NCBI RefSeq assembly: GCF_024362695.1
Contig: NC_065407.1
Location: forward strand, 7,998,001 to 8,062,000
Direction: 5' to 3'
From: Pectinophora gossypiella
Taxonomy: Eukaryota > Arthropoda > Insecta > Lepidoptera > Gelechiidae
Length of the DNA stretch: 64,000 nucleotides
Below, piece after piece: positions 1-14,300 of this stretch. A program made the translations under genes and the position numbers. Below the pieces are notes generated by a model. It was not told the origin of the DNA. It saw nothing but the letters and a program-made list of their open reading frames with translations, and did no database searches. Numbering within the stretch: the first letter of the stretch is position 1; every line of letters starts with the position of its first letter.

Positions 1-3000
1 GATAAACTGTTTAAACAGTTTTGCAGGGCATTGACAAAGTGTATTTTTAGTATTAAGATTAAAAAAAAAAAACAACAATCCCTTTGCAAAAGTAATATAC
101 CATTGAGTAACTGCAGGAAGACAGCCATCTCCGGCGACACCAGGGGACTCTTGTGGTAACATGATATAAATAGAATCCGCCGCATGAATAAAATCAAATA
201 TAATAATCTAATATACTCTTTTGCGCAACAGACTTGTAGTACTCTTAAAGTGTCACATTCAATCAAGGTATCAAATCCATTTACTATACACGTGTAATGC
301 TTTTAGCAATTTTCACGTGGTTGTAAAAAGCCCACGACTTTTTTGCAGATGACTCGTTAGCGACACTTTGTACCAACCATTAACATGTTCCTCAGAATTG
401 CTTTCTGTTTTTGTCGGTGGTGTAAATGGATCCGATTGCATTGTTATGTCAATATAATTTACATGCCTATATTGCATTGATTTATGAAGGTTCACATATG
501 ATGCTAGATTATTTCCTTAAAGTACCTACAGGAATGTAATAAAATAAACGTGAAGCCAGCGAGGAAACAATAAACTAGGTATTTAATGGGAGTATAATAT
601 TATTCCTGGATTGCAAACAATCACAATAAAACAAATTGTAGTTCACAATGGTGAGAAAGGAACTCTGTCGAATTAGTAGTTAGTTGTCGATGTATTAAGT
701 CATACATTCGCAGTTGAACTTACAGAAGCAGGTGTCAAATTCTGTCGATCTAGTGCTAAATGATGAATGGCGTGGAAATTATGCGCGTTATGAAATATCT
801 CATAAACAGGCGGCGCCCGGCGAACCCTGGCTCGATATATCACGAATTCGGACATCAGCACCCTACTATTGGAATTCTGCAGATGATTTTCTTGAGAATT
901 TATACGATCGGCGGAACGAACCAATCGCACAGAGGATTTCAGGATGGGATATGAGATCTGCGATTCATTTAAAACGACGAAATTAAATGTCTGGGAGATT
1001 ACGGCGAGGTCGTTTCGCGGATTACAAGTCGAGATAATAAAACGTTATTGAACTATTTCGAAAATTTAATTATTATTTTTTAATCGAATCCTTAATTCAA
1101 TTTATTGAATCAGTACTTTCAATTTGAAGAGTTGTGGGCTAGTTTATTAATTCGGCATGTAAAATTAAACCGGATTAATTCTAAACTCAATTATTTTTAT
1201 GGATGTGGTTTATTCTTTAGAGGTTCCCGTCTGCGCCGTTCGGGTAATAAAGCTATTTATAATAAATTAAGGTATTGTGTCGGCTGCGGCATGCAGGAGT
1301 AATGTGCATGCATTTAAATTACGCTCAAATGTGGCATATGTGGCAGCAAGCGGAGTGGGGAGACGCGGGCGGGGGCGGCGGATTAGCTGTTACAACCGAA
1401 GATGTTCCCGCGCTGCAGTTTCTTTCTTATTTCCTGTCTATTACGCCAATAATAAGATGAAATTCTCCACTCTATACGTTTCAAGCGATCACGATCAAAG
1501 GCGAACGAATTCCGTGATTCTACTTGCAACTTACACAATTGTGTACGAGCGCATTCAAAAAATTTAATTACTGCGCATCTCGCCGTCCAATCTCCGTTCT
1601 CGTTAACTTATTGAAAACGTTAAGTCTGTCTCTGATTTCTTTCGAAAGCGCCGCACGAAACTCCATTGTGTTCAATTGAATCGTGTCTTAATTACGAAAC
1701 GGGTGAATATTTAATTAAAAACTTTCCGCACGCGAGTAATTCCTTATTCCATGTATACGAGATTGAGTCAGCGGCGAATCCGCTTTTCTGCGAAGCCGTC
1801 TACATTCGACAAGGGTTTTTAATTGAACGTCGACCCATTGTGCTCGTTAAAGCGATTCAGAGTTAATCACCGCGTTTTTCGTTCGGCGTAATGGAAGAAA
1901 GTAATTATCAATTAACTGCTCGATAATGGATTGCGGCCGCTTATCCGCGGCTTATCTCGACGTGGAACGACCCGCTCCCTCCGCTCTACTCTATTCATAA
2001 TTTAATAATGAATTTAAAATTGTCATCAATCATACTCACGGTTGTGTCGACATCGCGTCGTTGTTCATTCCGATGTTGCAGACTTATTTAGCTGACTTGT
2101 TGGACGACGACAAGTTTTAATTATGACACCAGAACAATGGAACGAGTGGAAACGGGGATTGAAATACGTGCAAAGTGTGAGGAAGGTAATTTGTTTGGGA
2201 GCGGTGCGCCGGTGTGGCAGTGTAGCGGTGTGGCGGTGTCGGGGCACGGCGGCGGCGGCGCGGCGGCAGGCGTTTGGGCGTGTGTTCATCGCGATTGCGA
2301 AAACGAGAAGCGCGGCGGTCGCTGACGTGATATTGTGCCGTGAATTAGCATTGTAAATGCAATCACAGGTGTCAGCCCGCCACTAGCTCGTCGAATTTAT
2401 GCGCCTTCCGCTCCAACCACCATGAATATAACAATTTATTGTCTATAAATAACGATTAGCATCCTACTCCTCGTATCTAATGAAGCAATCAAATATTACT
2501 TGATTTGTCATAAGAAGTTTCACATCGGCGACAAGTATCTATGCTAAGAAACTATTAAATATTTATGTTCGCTTACGTAAACGGTAGCTTTGTCATTCAA
2601 CGATACTAATCAACTTAATAAGAAGTTAAGTGACACGTTTCACATCGATCAGCATTATCGATGTCGAAACCGGATTTTGTTATTGTATGTTGTCCGACAA
2701 AAACAACCATTAAGCGGATTAAACATGTAGGAAACCAATTAAGGCCTTAAGAGCCGACAATGTTACCTGTGGGGCGTGTGGACCGAGCGGCGCGGGCGCG
2801 GCGAGCGAGCGACGCAGGCTGGGCAGGGCGCGGGCGGCGTGGCAGAACCGCGCTATTAAATCTCATTAAAATACCTAGTCGACGATCACGAACACTTATT
2901 TACAACCCTCTAGCTAAGTTATTGCAGCTTGACTCAACAACGCCGCAATCAGCGTTGCGTCTGGACGTTAATTAAGCCACATTATCGCGGGTCTATCGGG

Positions 3001-6000
3001 ACGGTTAACAATGACAATTAAACGAATCAGCCACGACCCGATATGGCATCCACCCAAGTTTCTATGCCTTTCGAAATGCTTTGTACCAGTTTCCAGATTA
3101 TAAAATGGATTCAGTTCGACATTTTGTTGAAATACAGTTTATGCAGTGGTAAATTATTTCTGTTAGACACCTACCTGCTTACGTCATAAACGCATGTGAT
3201 GGATGATAGGTAAAGATTAGAAACAATGAAAACAAAGTAATTAATGTAATGTATTTGTCTGTAAATAAGCAATAACAGTTGCACGATGACGTTTGATTCG
3301 TGATTAATTAAATTCATTAGCCACTCGTCGATGGAGTAGCGATTTCATTACAGTGACCGTGCGCGTGTGTGGTGCGCCGTGCGCGCTCCGTGCGCACATT
3401 TGTAATTACACCGCACTGAATAATGACTGAGTTAGATTGATTCGCCGGAATATGTTAATTAACTGTTTTTAGTTGCATACCGAGGGCAATTAAAAATGTA
3501 AATTGCATTGTGTGTGGAGTCATTAGACGGGCATGTTTGTTTATCGAATAAACTGTAATAGTAGAGGGATTGTCTTGTTGCTTCAACCGTTTTGGCGAGA
3601 AGGCCTTAGGCGAGCCGTCGACAACGCGGCATAAGGCACAAGTCATCGGTCGCGGATAATTCACGTCGAGTATCCCATTATGTCCACTCAATTATAAACA
3701 CGGCTGTATATGGCGGCGAGTTTTGTGCAGTAAATTGCGTCCATTGTTGGGCTAATTTGTACGCCAGACAGCTGTTACATGCGCCGGCGCCGATCCCTAC
3801 TATGGCAAATAAAATGACAGTTCTGCTGCTGTCGTCACGCAACGGTTAATTAAATAAGTTCAATTGATGCATAATTTATCAAAACAAAAAGTAATCGCTT
3901 TCTTTTACTATGTTGCTACTTCGACCAATTCTTAATATTAAAGCTGTTAAAAACACATTAAGTAGGAACCACCAGAGTCCCGGGTACCAATACTGATAAT
4001 ATATACCGTGACAATTACGGCGAACGGCATACTGCAATAATAATAATTTAATATGCATGCCAATTTTATTTATGGGATTACTCAACGTAATTATCCTGGT
4101 AGATATTTATGGTAAGCTGCGGACAGGTTTGTGCTGCTCCGCCGGTTCGGTGCGGCCGTGTCGACCCCCGACCCTGCTTTCTGAATAATTACACATACAC
4201 GCCGTGAAGTATTAGCTACGGTACCACTTAATAGCCTCGGAGAATAGTCATGAGATAGCGAAAATACCAACTATAGGTAAAACACAAGTAAAACAACAAT
4301 TTGAAATACAAATAGTTACCTACAAATAAGTTATAACGAATGAGTACGCTATTGTGAAGTCGTAACCTGTACTTACTCGTAAGGACTGAACGACATTTAA
4401 AACTCCTGTATGCAATTTATTAGCGATGTTGTAGAGAATTAATTACTTACTGACGTTACAAGGTTTCGAACTTATTAAATATATCGAGAACTCAGGCTAT
4501 GGTTGTAGGTATGGGTACCTACTTAGATTTCAAATAAAGCAATGAGTAAGCTCTGACTGCAATGATCTCAAGACACAAAGCCGAAGGTTGAATATAACTG
4601 TTCATGATCAACGCATTATTATTCGGTTATGATCGGATTACGTTTAGGAACATTGAGTAATGCGCAAATAATCGCAGATAAGATCAAACCGGGCAAGCGA
4701 CGTCGCCAGGCAATAAAGGTAATGTAGGCAAGGTATTTGCCAATATCCGAGTGGAGTGGCCCTCCCAAATATCTTGAGATTGTATTCCCCCTACATAAAA
4801 ATTGTTCCGGAATAGAGATACTACCCGGATAAATATTCAATTTCACTACGGACGAAAAAGATTTGATACCTTTGCTACGTACTAGGTTTATTGGATGATA
4901 TCCTTTGGAATGGGGTGGATAATCATATTCATAGATTCCCGACAAATATTCCTACATGAGTTTTTAGGTGAACGGAAGTGACACTCTTTGAAAGTGAAAT
5001 AGATATTTAAAACAACCATGCGCCCATTTCCCCTGTGTTACAAACTATTTAATAAATGACGGCCACTTAAGTATACTTTGTTATTTTCCCCTTAATCTCT
5101 TAGTAATAATGTACAGCGTTGTCACTGTGGGATCCCTCATTCTACGGTTACATTCATAATCTAATGGAATATTCCTTTTACATTAGGCATAATGATAGAG
5201 CCATTACGCGTCGCCTTACGGACGATCAGTCATAGAAAATGGAGTGACGTCCGAGGCATATCCACTAGTCGCGACCCTCTCGAGAGGTAAGAACGACATG
5301 TAGATGAAAAGGGCAGCTGAATCTAATACAATCGGGGAAAGCGATACTCGCTCCCCTTGCAGGGCTGCCACGTAAGCTGTCTCATTTATTCAACTTTTTG
5401 TTAAGGAAACGACGAAAAGTAAAACTACAAGTTTTTTAATAAATAAAAAAATTTAATACTAAGTACTTGTCTCTAATCGGTAACAGTTTTAGTCGATAAC
5501 CCTGTAAAGTAAGCCGGCAGCAATACAATTTTCGAAGAACAAGTAATATTTATGCCCCATTTCGTATCACACGCTGATAACTAGGAAAGTAGTTAAAGAG
5601 GAATGTAAAGTTTTATTGCGTTCCGTGATACGGCGCGCACAATGTATCGCATTGTTAGCAACCCTCGCGGTGGGGGCACGGGCGGGGGCGGGTATTGAAT
5701 GAGATTGCTTCTTACTTCGGCAAATGGATCACGTAGTGGATGAGATGTCACAGTGTTTTAAGATCCCAATTCGACTCGACCGATTCTCGCATTGGCGGAC
5801 GTAACGTACTGTTATTAGTTATTAAGCACTTAGTTGTCTCTATCTGATTGTTATTCTCAACGTCGAATAACATGATTAGGATTTTATATCTATAGACAAC
5901 ATGATATAAAGATTATTCAACAAAACGTAATCTACTCCATCAACTAATTAACTCAATACATAAATTTATGTAGACATGATAATTTATGTGTTACGTAATT

Positions 6001-9000
6001 AGTTTTGATAGAAGACCTCTTAACTTGAACACATTACGTAATCAAGTAGATACATTTACACCCTATAATTGGGAAATTCCGAGGCGGGCCGCCGGAGTCG
6101 CGTCGACGGCGGGCGGCGGGCGCTGAAAAACAATTTCACGCCAAATCTTAGCTTGTGTTTTCCTATTTCCTTTTTATTTATCTTTTCGTCTTTTCTTTTC
6201 TCGAGAATCAATTTCACGGATGAGCGTCGCGATGATCTCAGTTCAAAAAGCGCGGGGGTTGGAGTGGTGCACGTGTGCAGCTCGACGTGGTCCGGGCAGA
6301 CCGGCCCGGTCCGGTCTCCCGTCCGGCGGCCGGCGACTCGCGCGCTCATTACCCGCCTGATGGAAGAACGCGTCCCGATAATAAGCTTTCTGCTCGCTGC
6401 TCCTTGTGATTGGATGGGCGATGCGTGTGTTATCTGCGTATGCGGTTCGTGATATATCTGACCCAATTTTCTTCTGAGTGACTCCGTAAACGAGTTTAGC
6501 TTAACGCATATTGAGTTCAAGTTATTACCCAAAAGTAATTACATTTTAATCAACAATCGAGACTGTTTACGAGGTGGAGCGTAATGTAGTGTATCGTGGG
6601 GCTAAATAGTGAATAACAGTGATTGTTTTGGCGCGCACCCAGATGGCAATACGAGTTTTGCTGACGGTGATAGGAGTATGACCTCTTGTACGATGCATTT
6701 TAATGTTATGTAAGTAACTGTGTATATCTGCATTTTTATATTTGTATTTTCTTTAACCATTTCCTTAATGTGCACACGCCGAACGTTCCGGTGACAAGAG
6801 TTGGCTTTTAAATAGTGAGTCGGGCCGGAGCTCGGCGACGGGCTGCGCGGAGACGGACGACTCAAAATTGTCGGGCCCAGCGCCGGCGCTCCCTCGGAAT
6901 TGACAATTTTACGGGCGGTTTATTTCCGGACACCGAACTTCCTTGGTCAGGCCGCCCCCTCCTCCGCGACGCCCTCGACACCCACAACCCCTTCACTCCT
7001 CTTTTCAAATATTCTCCTCTATAACAAACAAATTGATACGTTTCAATAGCATTAAGTCACTGTAACTTTGCATTATAAACACACCTACACAGAAATGTAC
7101 CTTTCATAATATTTAGAGTGGGTAGATCCATTTGTTCATAACCGTAACAGAGATACACTTTCAAGGTGGAACATAAAATTTACATTGTATGTAAGTGTCT
7201 TAAGCGAAAGCTTCCCACTTAAAAGCTCTACAAATGCACTGAAAGCTCTTTCGCGCACTAATCCCAAACCTTTTAGCTGCAATCAAAAGCCCGAGCGCTC
7301 GGCGCGCGCGGGACGACGTGATGCTTGTGGAAGCGCCTAGGAATTTAATTTACATTTTTAATTAAGTTAAATTTTGTTCGCAAAGCTTTCACGGAATAGG
7401 AGTTTTCTTGATTAGAGTTCAGCTCTGGCTGAAGTTTGAGATTGATTAGTGGAGCTTTAATTGCTCTCTGCCGGTGAATAATGAATTCGATCAGTGTGGA
7501 GTCAGAAGGGAGTGTCTAACAGATTACTTGCCCCTAATGGATCAAATTGTTTTTGGTGTTAGGTACACTAGATGTGTAAGTAAGTAGCCGTTTACAATGT
7601 TCTCTGTGCTAGTGCAACACTGGTGAAGTGAATATTAACGCTCGGGGCAGGTCCATATTAAGCCACGCTTGGCGTTTGACGCGGCTGCCACGTAATTGAT
7701 GGCCGGGGTGAATTTTAACGTAATGCTGCTTAATTGATCGCGTTGATAACGCAATCATAATGGAGATACTTATGATAGTTGCCACTAGCCCCCCCCGCCC
7801 GTAATGCCCAAATGGGTTTCCGCCGCGCACCCCACATTACTGGAAATGTCTCTAATGGATTTCTCGTCTCGTGAGTTAGTTTTAATGCGTTGGGATTGGT
7901 TACATAATGTGTTGCGGACAGGGAGAGCCTTATTACTAGTTACTATTATGTATTTTTATTTTGTATAACGTAAAAGTGAGATCGCCGAGTTCAATAAAGC
8001 GAATCCAGCGACTCACCACGGCATTCAACCTTGCTCCTACATTACAAAGCGCCCTAATGGGCGCTTGTAAATTCGATAGGCACAAAGGCGGCGTGCTGTA
8101 GCTGACATAAAGCGAATAAATAAGAGACTTCCGCGAAGCACTCTCAGCGAGAACAAGTCGAGAGCCAGTGACGTACGATTTGACGTAGAATATTTTATCC
8201 GGAACGACGATACCGCCATCCATTCCACTTATCCCGGCACTCTGTTGAATTTTTGACACGTCAACGGAAGAGCTGCCCTTTTCTGCGGCTGGTTTAGTGT
8301 GACAGTGCCCTTTAAATTCACATTTTACGGAGGGGAGTATCGCAGGGACAATTACTCCTTTGTCGTCGGGGGCTCGCCGGCCGCCGCTCCCTGCCCCGAC
8401 TCGCCGCTATGAGTGATTGTTTCCCGGCTAAGATGACGTGACGTATAGCATAGTGCACACGAATGTTTGCTCTCCGACTTCTTCAATTTACAAACCTTTT
8501 CTTATACCGCCGTCTTTGTTGTTGTTACTTGTTCCACATACGTGAGATGTTCCAGATTCTATTGTGTGACATTATAGTAGTATCGGACGCGAGATGATCC
8601 GTCAGCGATGACGGAGCCGGTCGCGACGCGAGATCGGGCGCGCAGCTGCACGCCCCCACCCGCCAATCGGACCGAATCCGGCGCAAGCAATCCATATTAG
8701 ATTTGCCCGCTCTCTCATATCCATTCTGAGATGTTCATATTTTATTGGGGCCAATAAAACGGATTCATGAATATGAGAAATGCATAACGAATACCGTATT
8801 TATGGATGGAGGCGCGCTCGCTTCGCCGCGGATATGTCGCGGGTAATTTGATAGCCGCCTTTGTAACAGGTGCTGATGGGAATTTCGATGCGGTTATAAA
8901 AGTTTTTTTCATTCCACTTGAGTTTGATAGCATATTTTGTTTTTATTTTATGTGTTTTTATTTGCGGCGAATGGTATTGTAATGTTTTTTATGAATCGAA

Positions 9001-11230
9001 TTCATGTGATTTATCTTTGAATCGTAATCAGCCGTGTAGGTAAGGTATTCTATTTAACCGTTATTGTTTGTATCAAATAAATTTCGTATTTGAATGAGAC
9101 TTACCTAATCTTTTTTCGCCGGCGATAAAATTGTAAGTGTACTGTGGTAAACACATAATATGACAGAAATAAAAGCACCGTCTCTCCGAATCTATCACTA
9201 GCGCAACGTATTGTAGCAGAGGCGAGGAGGTCATTAGTAGCGTCTGTCTGTAATGGAGGGCCCCGTCTGCGCCGGCGCCGCTCGCCGCGATAAATCGCCG
9301 CGAAATAGCCGAGATGGATTGTTATATCGCAACGGCCGATAATAAATAGACTGCTTCCGATCCCGGGTTCGTTTAGCTTATTTATGAGTTGACGCTCCTT
9401 TGGTGGCCGATTGCACTTACGACGCTATAGCGCGCCAATAATCCATAGATGTATTATTCCCACAATAAATACTGAGACTGAATACTAAAGGAGTTTACTA
9501 CCGCGCTAAACTTTTTACGCTATGAATCATGTATAGACAAATATATTATATAATATTATATATTAATCATTTCGCGGTGTTCCGTGTCAATTGTTCTTAA
9601 GAACTAATTATAACATCTGTTACAACAGTGTTACACCACAAGATCTGGAATAAATACATATTTAAACGATCTAAATGAATAGAGCACAACACTGTTGTAA
9701 GAAAAGACTTAGGTAGAATCCACATCTATGGACTTGAGCAAAACGGTTTCTTAATAGAATAAATCCAAAGTTGTTAGCGCTGTTGAAACTGTTTAGAGTA
9801 ATCTTGAATGAACCATCGTATGGCTCGATCAGGAGACGGTTCCCCTCACATACGGTGTTTAGACTTTACCAAATGAGAGGGCAGTAATAGGTAACCTCCG
9901 TATCTAATAGGTAAATCACTTTGTAACTTCACTAACTACACGATCGTTTTACGTAAGTCACTGTTAAATTCTCTAGAAAATTGATAATGGCCGTCGATTT
10001 ATTTGATCCGAGTATATAGCTACAGGTGTAGTAGGAACGAATAAAGCGATAAGAGAGTTATTAGTATCTCCCAAGTTTCAATTTACAGCTTTGCATGGAC
10101 ATCTCAACCTTCAAGCGATGCTGTCTGATTGTACGTTTGTTATCTTACTCTGTTCGAAAATCTGCTCTATATTTTACTAGTAAGACGTGAAGTTGTTTGG
10201 CTGGTCTTGCAACTAGATATCGGTTGGAAAAGGCGTCTTAAAGCATGGAGAGTAGGAGTGATAGTAGAATGTAGTGTGCAAGGAGGGGTGCTGTCGTTTG
10301 ACGGCAGTTTGTCGGAGTAATAAGGTCCCGCGGAGTGGACGTAAGGAGAGGATATCGTTTATTCTAATGAGGTTTCGCAGAGACGCGTGTGCCGTGTCCG
10401 TCCGAGATGCCGGAGCTACTCGTATTGCCTTCCAGCGAGAATTCTTTGAGAATAAATCATCCCGTGCAATATCAGGACCACTTTCGAGGATTGCATGTAT
10501 TGTGTTGCCCAAGTACCTTTAAATGACTTTGTTTTAATTAAATTTGTAAGCATTCATTGTATAGTTATAGTTGTTGGTACTCCGAATTAATAAAATAAAA
10601 TAAATAAAATAAATAATAATAAGCCAAATTGCTACAGTAAGTTCTCGTATCATATACAACAGGCTACCGCGGATGTTGTTATGCAAGGATCAATGTTAAA
10701 TAACACTAAACCAAACTACCTACACTAATAGCACTCGAAGTCGGCTCCTATATAATTTTTAAACATAATTGAGTGATATAAATATAGACGTTAGTGTTAA
10801 CTCAAACATGCTCTACTTCAACAAACATTTCGGAGAAACGAAAAGGAAAAAAAAAATGGTAAAACTCAATCCTTCCTACGTATGCTTGTATAAGAATAAT
10901 AATACGATAGCTTCATTAAATTAAAATTATTTAAAAGAGGAAATTCCTGTAAATTGCGTTATAAACAGGACGATGACAGCCAATCCCTGTAGGTTTAATT
11001 AATTTTATCTTTACAGTTGTTTTCTGTAACGTGTGGGTGTCTAGTTGAAATACTGTTGATGTTGATTTATATGTAAGTAGTGACTCGCCGCAGCTTGGCC
11101 TGGGTACAATTTTTACCCTATGAATAGTATTTAAGAAAAAAATAGAAACTAGGTCGAACAAACAGAAGACTGATTTATTTTTATATATGTATTGATGATT
11201 GATAATGTTGTAATGTTTGTGTTGTTCCAG
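1..11230. other. Gene-free region upstream of the LMO coding exons
   Basis: I find no open frame here with a recognisable domain or consistent splice structure. The sequence is AT-rich with many TAATTA-type homeodomain motifs, interrupted by GC-rich islands near 2200-2330, 2770-2850, 6070-6400, 6820-6980 and 8350-8660. Because the first LMO coding exon at 11231 starts with a splice acceptor, this stretch is likely intron and/or 5' regulatory DNA of that gene. One of the islands could hold a non-coding first exon, but none can be assigned without transcript data. Confidence 0.5.
10589..10620. repeat. A/T-rich simple repeat (AATAA units)
   Basis: A low-complexity run of AATAAA/AATAAT units lies in the upstream non-coding region. 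It contains overlapping AATAAA hexamers, but nothing upstream suggests a transcript ending here. Confidence 0.6.
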
Positions 11231-11311
11231 GTCCCTGTGTGTGATGCGTGAGTGACGACCTCATCATGATTCGAGACCCCCCCGCCATGCACAAGCCGGA
11301 CGGCGGCAACA
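11231..11311 (+). CDS. Bx: LMO exon A: leader end and first 15 codons
   Basis: The acceptor ttgttccag precedes 11231 and the donor gtaagt follows 11311. The first 35 bases are leader and the ATG is at 11266. It encodes MIRDPPAMHKPDGGN and leaves one base of the next codon (phase 1). The presence of an acceptor shows at least one more exon lies upstream. Confidence 0.8.
11244..11255 (+). promoter_or_regulatory. Three-codon upstream ORF in the LMO leader
   Basis: Thirteen bases into the first recognised LMO exon there is ATG CGT GAG TGA. It is out of frame with the main start and ends 10 bases before the main ATG at 11266. Minimal uORFs this close to a start usually reduce or modulate initiation at the main start. 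This is inferred from position only. Confidence 0.4.
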
Positions 11312-14300
11312 GTAAGTACCTATACTATATAATTGGTGAATACTTTTTGATTTGGAGTAAGTAAACTTCAAGGTATTTTCGATACGCAGTGTAAAACATA
11401 AATCATTGAACAACAAAATTTTATAAATATCGGACGTTTTCGTTTTGCTGACGTCAATTTTTCATAATATTAGGACAAACAGGTCGCGAATAAAACGCGG
11501 GAAGGGTTGCGCCATAAACCGCCCAACAGCGTCCGTCGCGATATTAAAAAGGGGACGAACGATATTGCAATATCACATTTATGCGAAATGTCCGACACCC
11601 AGATCGTATTGATAAAAATAAGCGATTTTTTATTGTGCCCCGCAACGTTGTCCCAAGGAGCACGTTTCCACTATGTTGCTGATTGAAGTTCTAATCTCAC
11701 CATCTGGCTCCATTACAAAACATAACCGCTTCCACCGCGGAGTTATGGCCTGTGAAATTAAAAATGTAATATGATTTATATGCGGTAACAAAGACAATAA
11801 ATAAAGTGATCGAACCTTATCGTAATCACAATCGTATTTTATTTACATCATGACTCTTATTGACTCGTTGAATCGCGGGCTATTTGTTTCAGGACAAGAA
11901 ACAATAACTTAGTAAAATTCGATACAGTTTTGGCAAAGTGTGCTGTTGAAAGTGAACCAGTATAGCAATTTTCTGGATACTCGAATTTATCCATTTATAA
12001 AAGACTTACATTTTTGTTGAATAACACAGCACAAATTCACATGAGCACCGAATGCACAAGCAATGGCGGAAAATTGGCGCGGGAGCGTTACGGCAGCGGC
12101 GCCGCGGCGCGGCGCAGCGACGTCGGCGAGCGGCGTGACGCGGCCCGCGCCCGCGGCTGCTCTGGGCGGCCCTGATAAAATTTATGGCCACTTCCCCTTT
12201 AAAACAATATTGAGGGCTCAGTTGGGATTTATGTCTCGCCGCTGCTGCAGCGACTCAATTTATTCTTCAATTTTTCATACAATAACTCACACACGTATTA
12301 CAAGTGATGGATGAAAAGGACTAACTTTCGGGCTTTAATAAGAGCCTCCAGATGCGAATCTCCAAATTGGCTGAAGTTTATTGCCCACTTATGTCAGGCT
12401 TAAGTTTCGCCCGGAGCCTTTCTCTGAGAAAATAATTTATGACGTAGATTGTCTCGACTTTTGTACAAGTTTGATCGGAGATTGGTGCTACAATCATGTA
12501 TCATGATGTGACGTAACCAATTAGGTACGGCCATGCTATTGTCTCGTTACAAGTATCAAGACGAGTCAATATTTCTTCTGTTTATGTTCTTAACTTTGAA
12601 GTCTTTTATTGATACCAATGAGAGTAGCTTCTTGTTCAGCTAATAATCATGATTTGAGAACCCTTATTGATATTTCATTGCCTCTATTGAACGCTGTTGT
12701 GTTGTATGATCAATTGACAGAACTTACCTACTGATTGAGTCGAATGAATCTTTCGTATTCAAACGAACGCTTGTGTAGTTTATCCCTATAATATATTTTG
12801 TCCAATTTCTATAAAATTTGTCTCAGTATCGAGTCAGCTTTCGCAGTCGCAATCGTAAATGGATATCGGACGCTCTCCTCGGCCGAATACAAACAAGTAA
12901 TGTTGTATATAAAATTTCCTGAAACAACTATACTACTTTATATTCTTCTATTATGATAAAACAGTTTCAAATAAATGGTATACGGTTGAAATGCGGACTC
13001 CGTCGTGACTGTAGATCGAAAAATAAACGAAATCTCATTAATTACGTATTATTTGCAAAGCAAAACATTTACAATAGGTACCTTTATTAATGAATGACGG
13101 GATTATAAAAACACTTGTAGATGAAGCAGCTTTTGATAATCGTTCCTGTTGAAAAGATTAATGGTTCAAATATTAATTAATAGCGATCTCTTTTATTTCG
13201 GCAATGAAAAGCAATTAAGATACGGTTTTCCGCCATCAAATAATTGAAATTTTAATTGCTTAAACAGAAAACTCTTTCCTTAGAAATCGTTTACCACTGC
13301 CATTAGGCTTAATTCAAAAATTAATTTAAACTTTCACAAGCTTGAGTTGGGAAGCGAGCTCCGGCGTAAAGGCAATATCAATTTCATAATTTTAATTAAA
13401 AAAAACTAACTTCTCTGATGACAAAGTCGCGTACTTTTTTAATAACGGAAATGTTAACGACGGGACTTTGGCGGAGCGCGGGGCGCGGGGAGCCGCCATC
13501 GGTAGCTATCATTTTAATATAAAGCCCTCAAATTGGTATTACTTGCCTACAATCACACCCTTTTTACAGCCGTAACACCCTTAACACCTTTTTTACTAAG
13601 AGTTAGTTATAAATATTTACTTTAGTCCTAGACAAGGCTATGTACGCAGTTAGTTACTCTTGAATAAAACATCTAGCAATTTAGCTGTTTGTGTAAGTTT
13701 ATGACTCAATCTAATGAAATTATATTAAAGGTATACACAATTAGCAAAAGTTGTTTAAGTGCGCTTTAGTAGTAGCTGTAGAAAATAATTATCAACGTAA
13801 TCTAGGTCGTGCATCCTGCTTGTTAATTTTTACACGGCGTCGTTATTAATTCAAAACCCGCATTTGGTTAAATCTAATTACGCCCGTATAATAGGTATCG
13901 CTGCGACGCAATCAGCTCCATTGTTTAATGAGTGACCCGCCTGCGACTGCCGCTAAACTAAATAAACTCACGAGCATTAGCATACACCAGCTGCAACCAC
14001 AATCATTATACGTACACATCCATTAGAACCGCACTTTATATTATTCCGTACGACATTTTAGTTCTCCTAATGAATTTCAACACGCAGTTAAATACGTTTG
14101 TATTGCGTTGACTCTCAAATCGCTGCCCCGACGACAGACAAGTAATTGAATGCTTGTCAAAATATTCTACGGACATTTGACATAATGGTAACATATTTTA
14201 TTTATAAGCATTGTTTTTTCTAAGAATACGTTAATAGTAAGCAAGAGAAGCGTGTCAGGATCGAAGCAAATGGAATTCCATAGTCTCTGCTTACCCCGGT

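Noticed and set aside
714..986. Open frame of 90 codons with a protein-like sequence (NDEWRGNYARYEISHKQ...)
   Set aside because: No domain recognised, two other frames are also open over the same bases, and no splice or promoter context supports it. Kept as non-coding until conservation or transcripts show otherwise.
2123..2190. Possible short coding exon (MTPEQWNEWKRGL... before a gtaatt donor)
   Set aside because: Has an acceptor-like and donor-like site, but no partner exon in phase and no recognisable domain.
6056..6532. 158-codon minus-strand frame and a 127-codon plus-strand frame over the same GC-rich island
   Set aside because: Mutually overlapping frames in a GC-rich patch are expected from composition. 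The translations are low-complexity Arg/Ser-rich with no domain.
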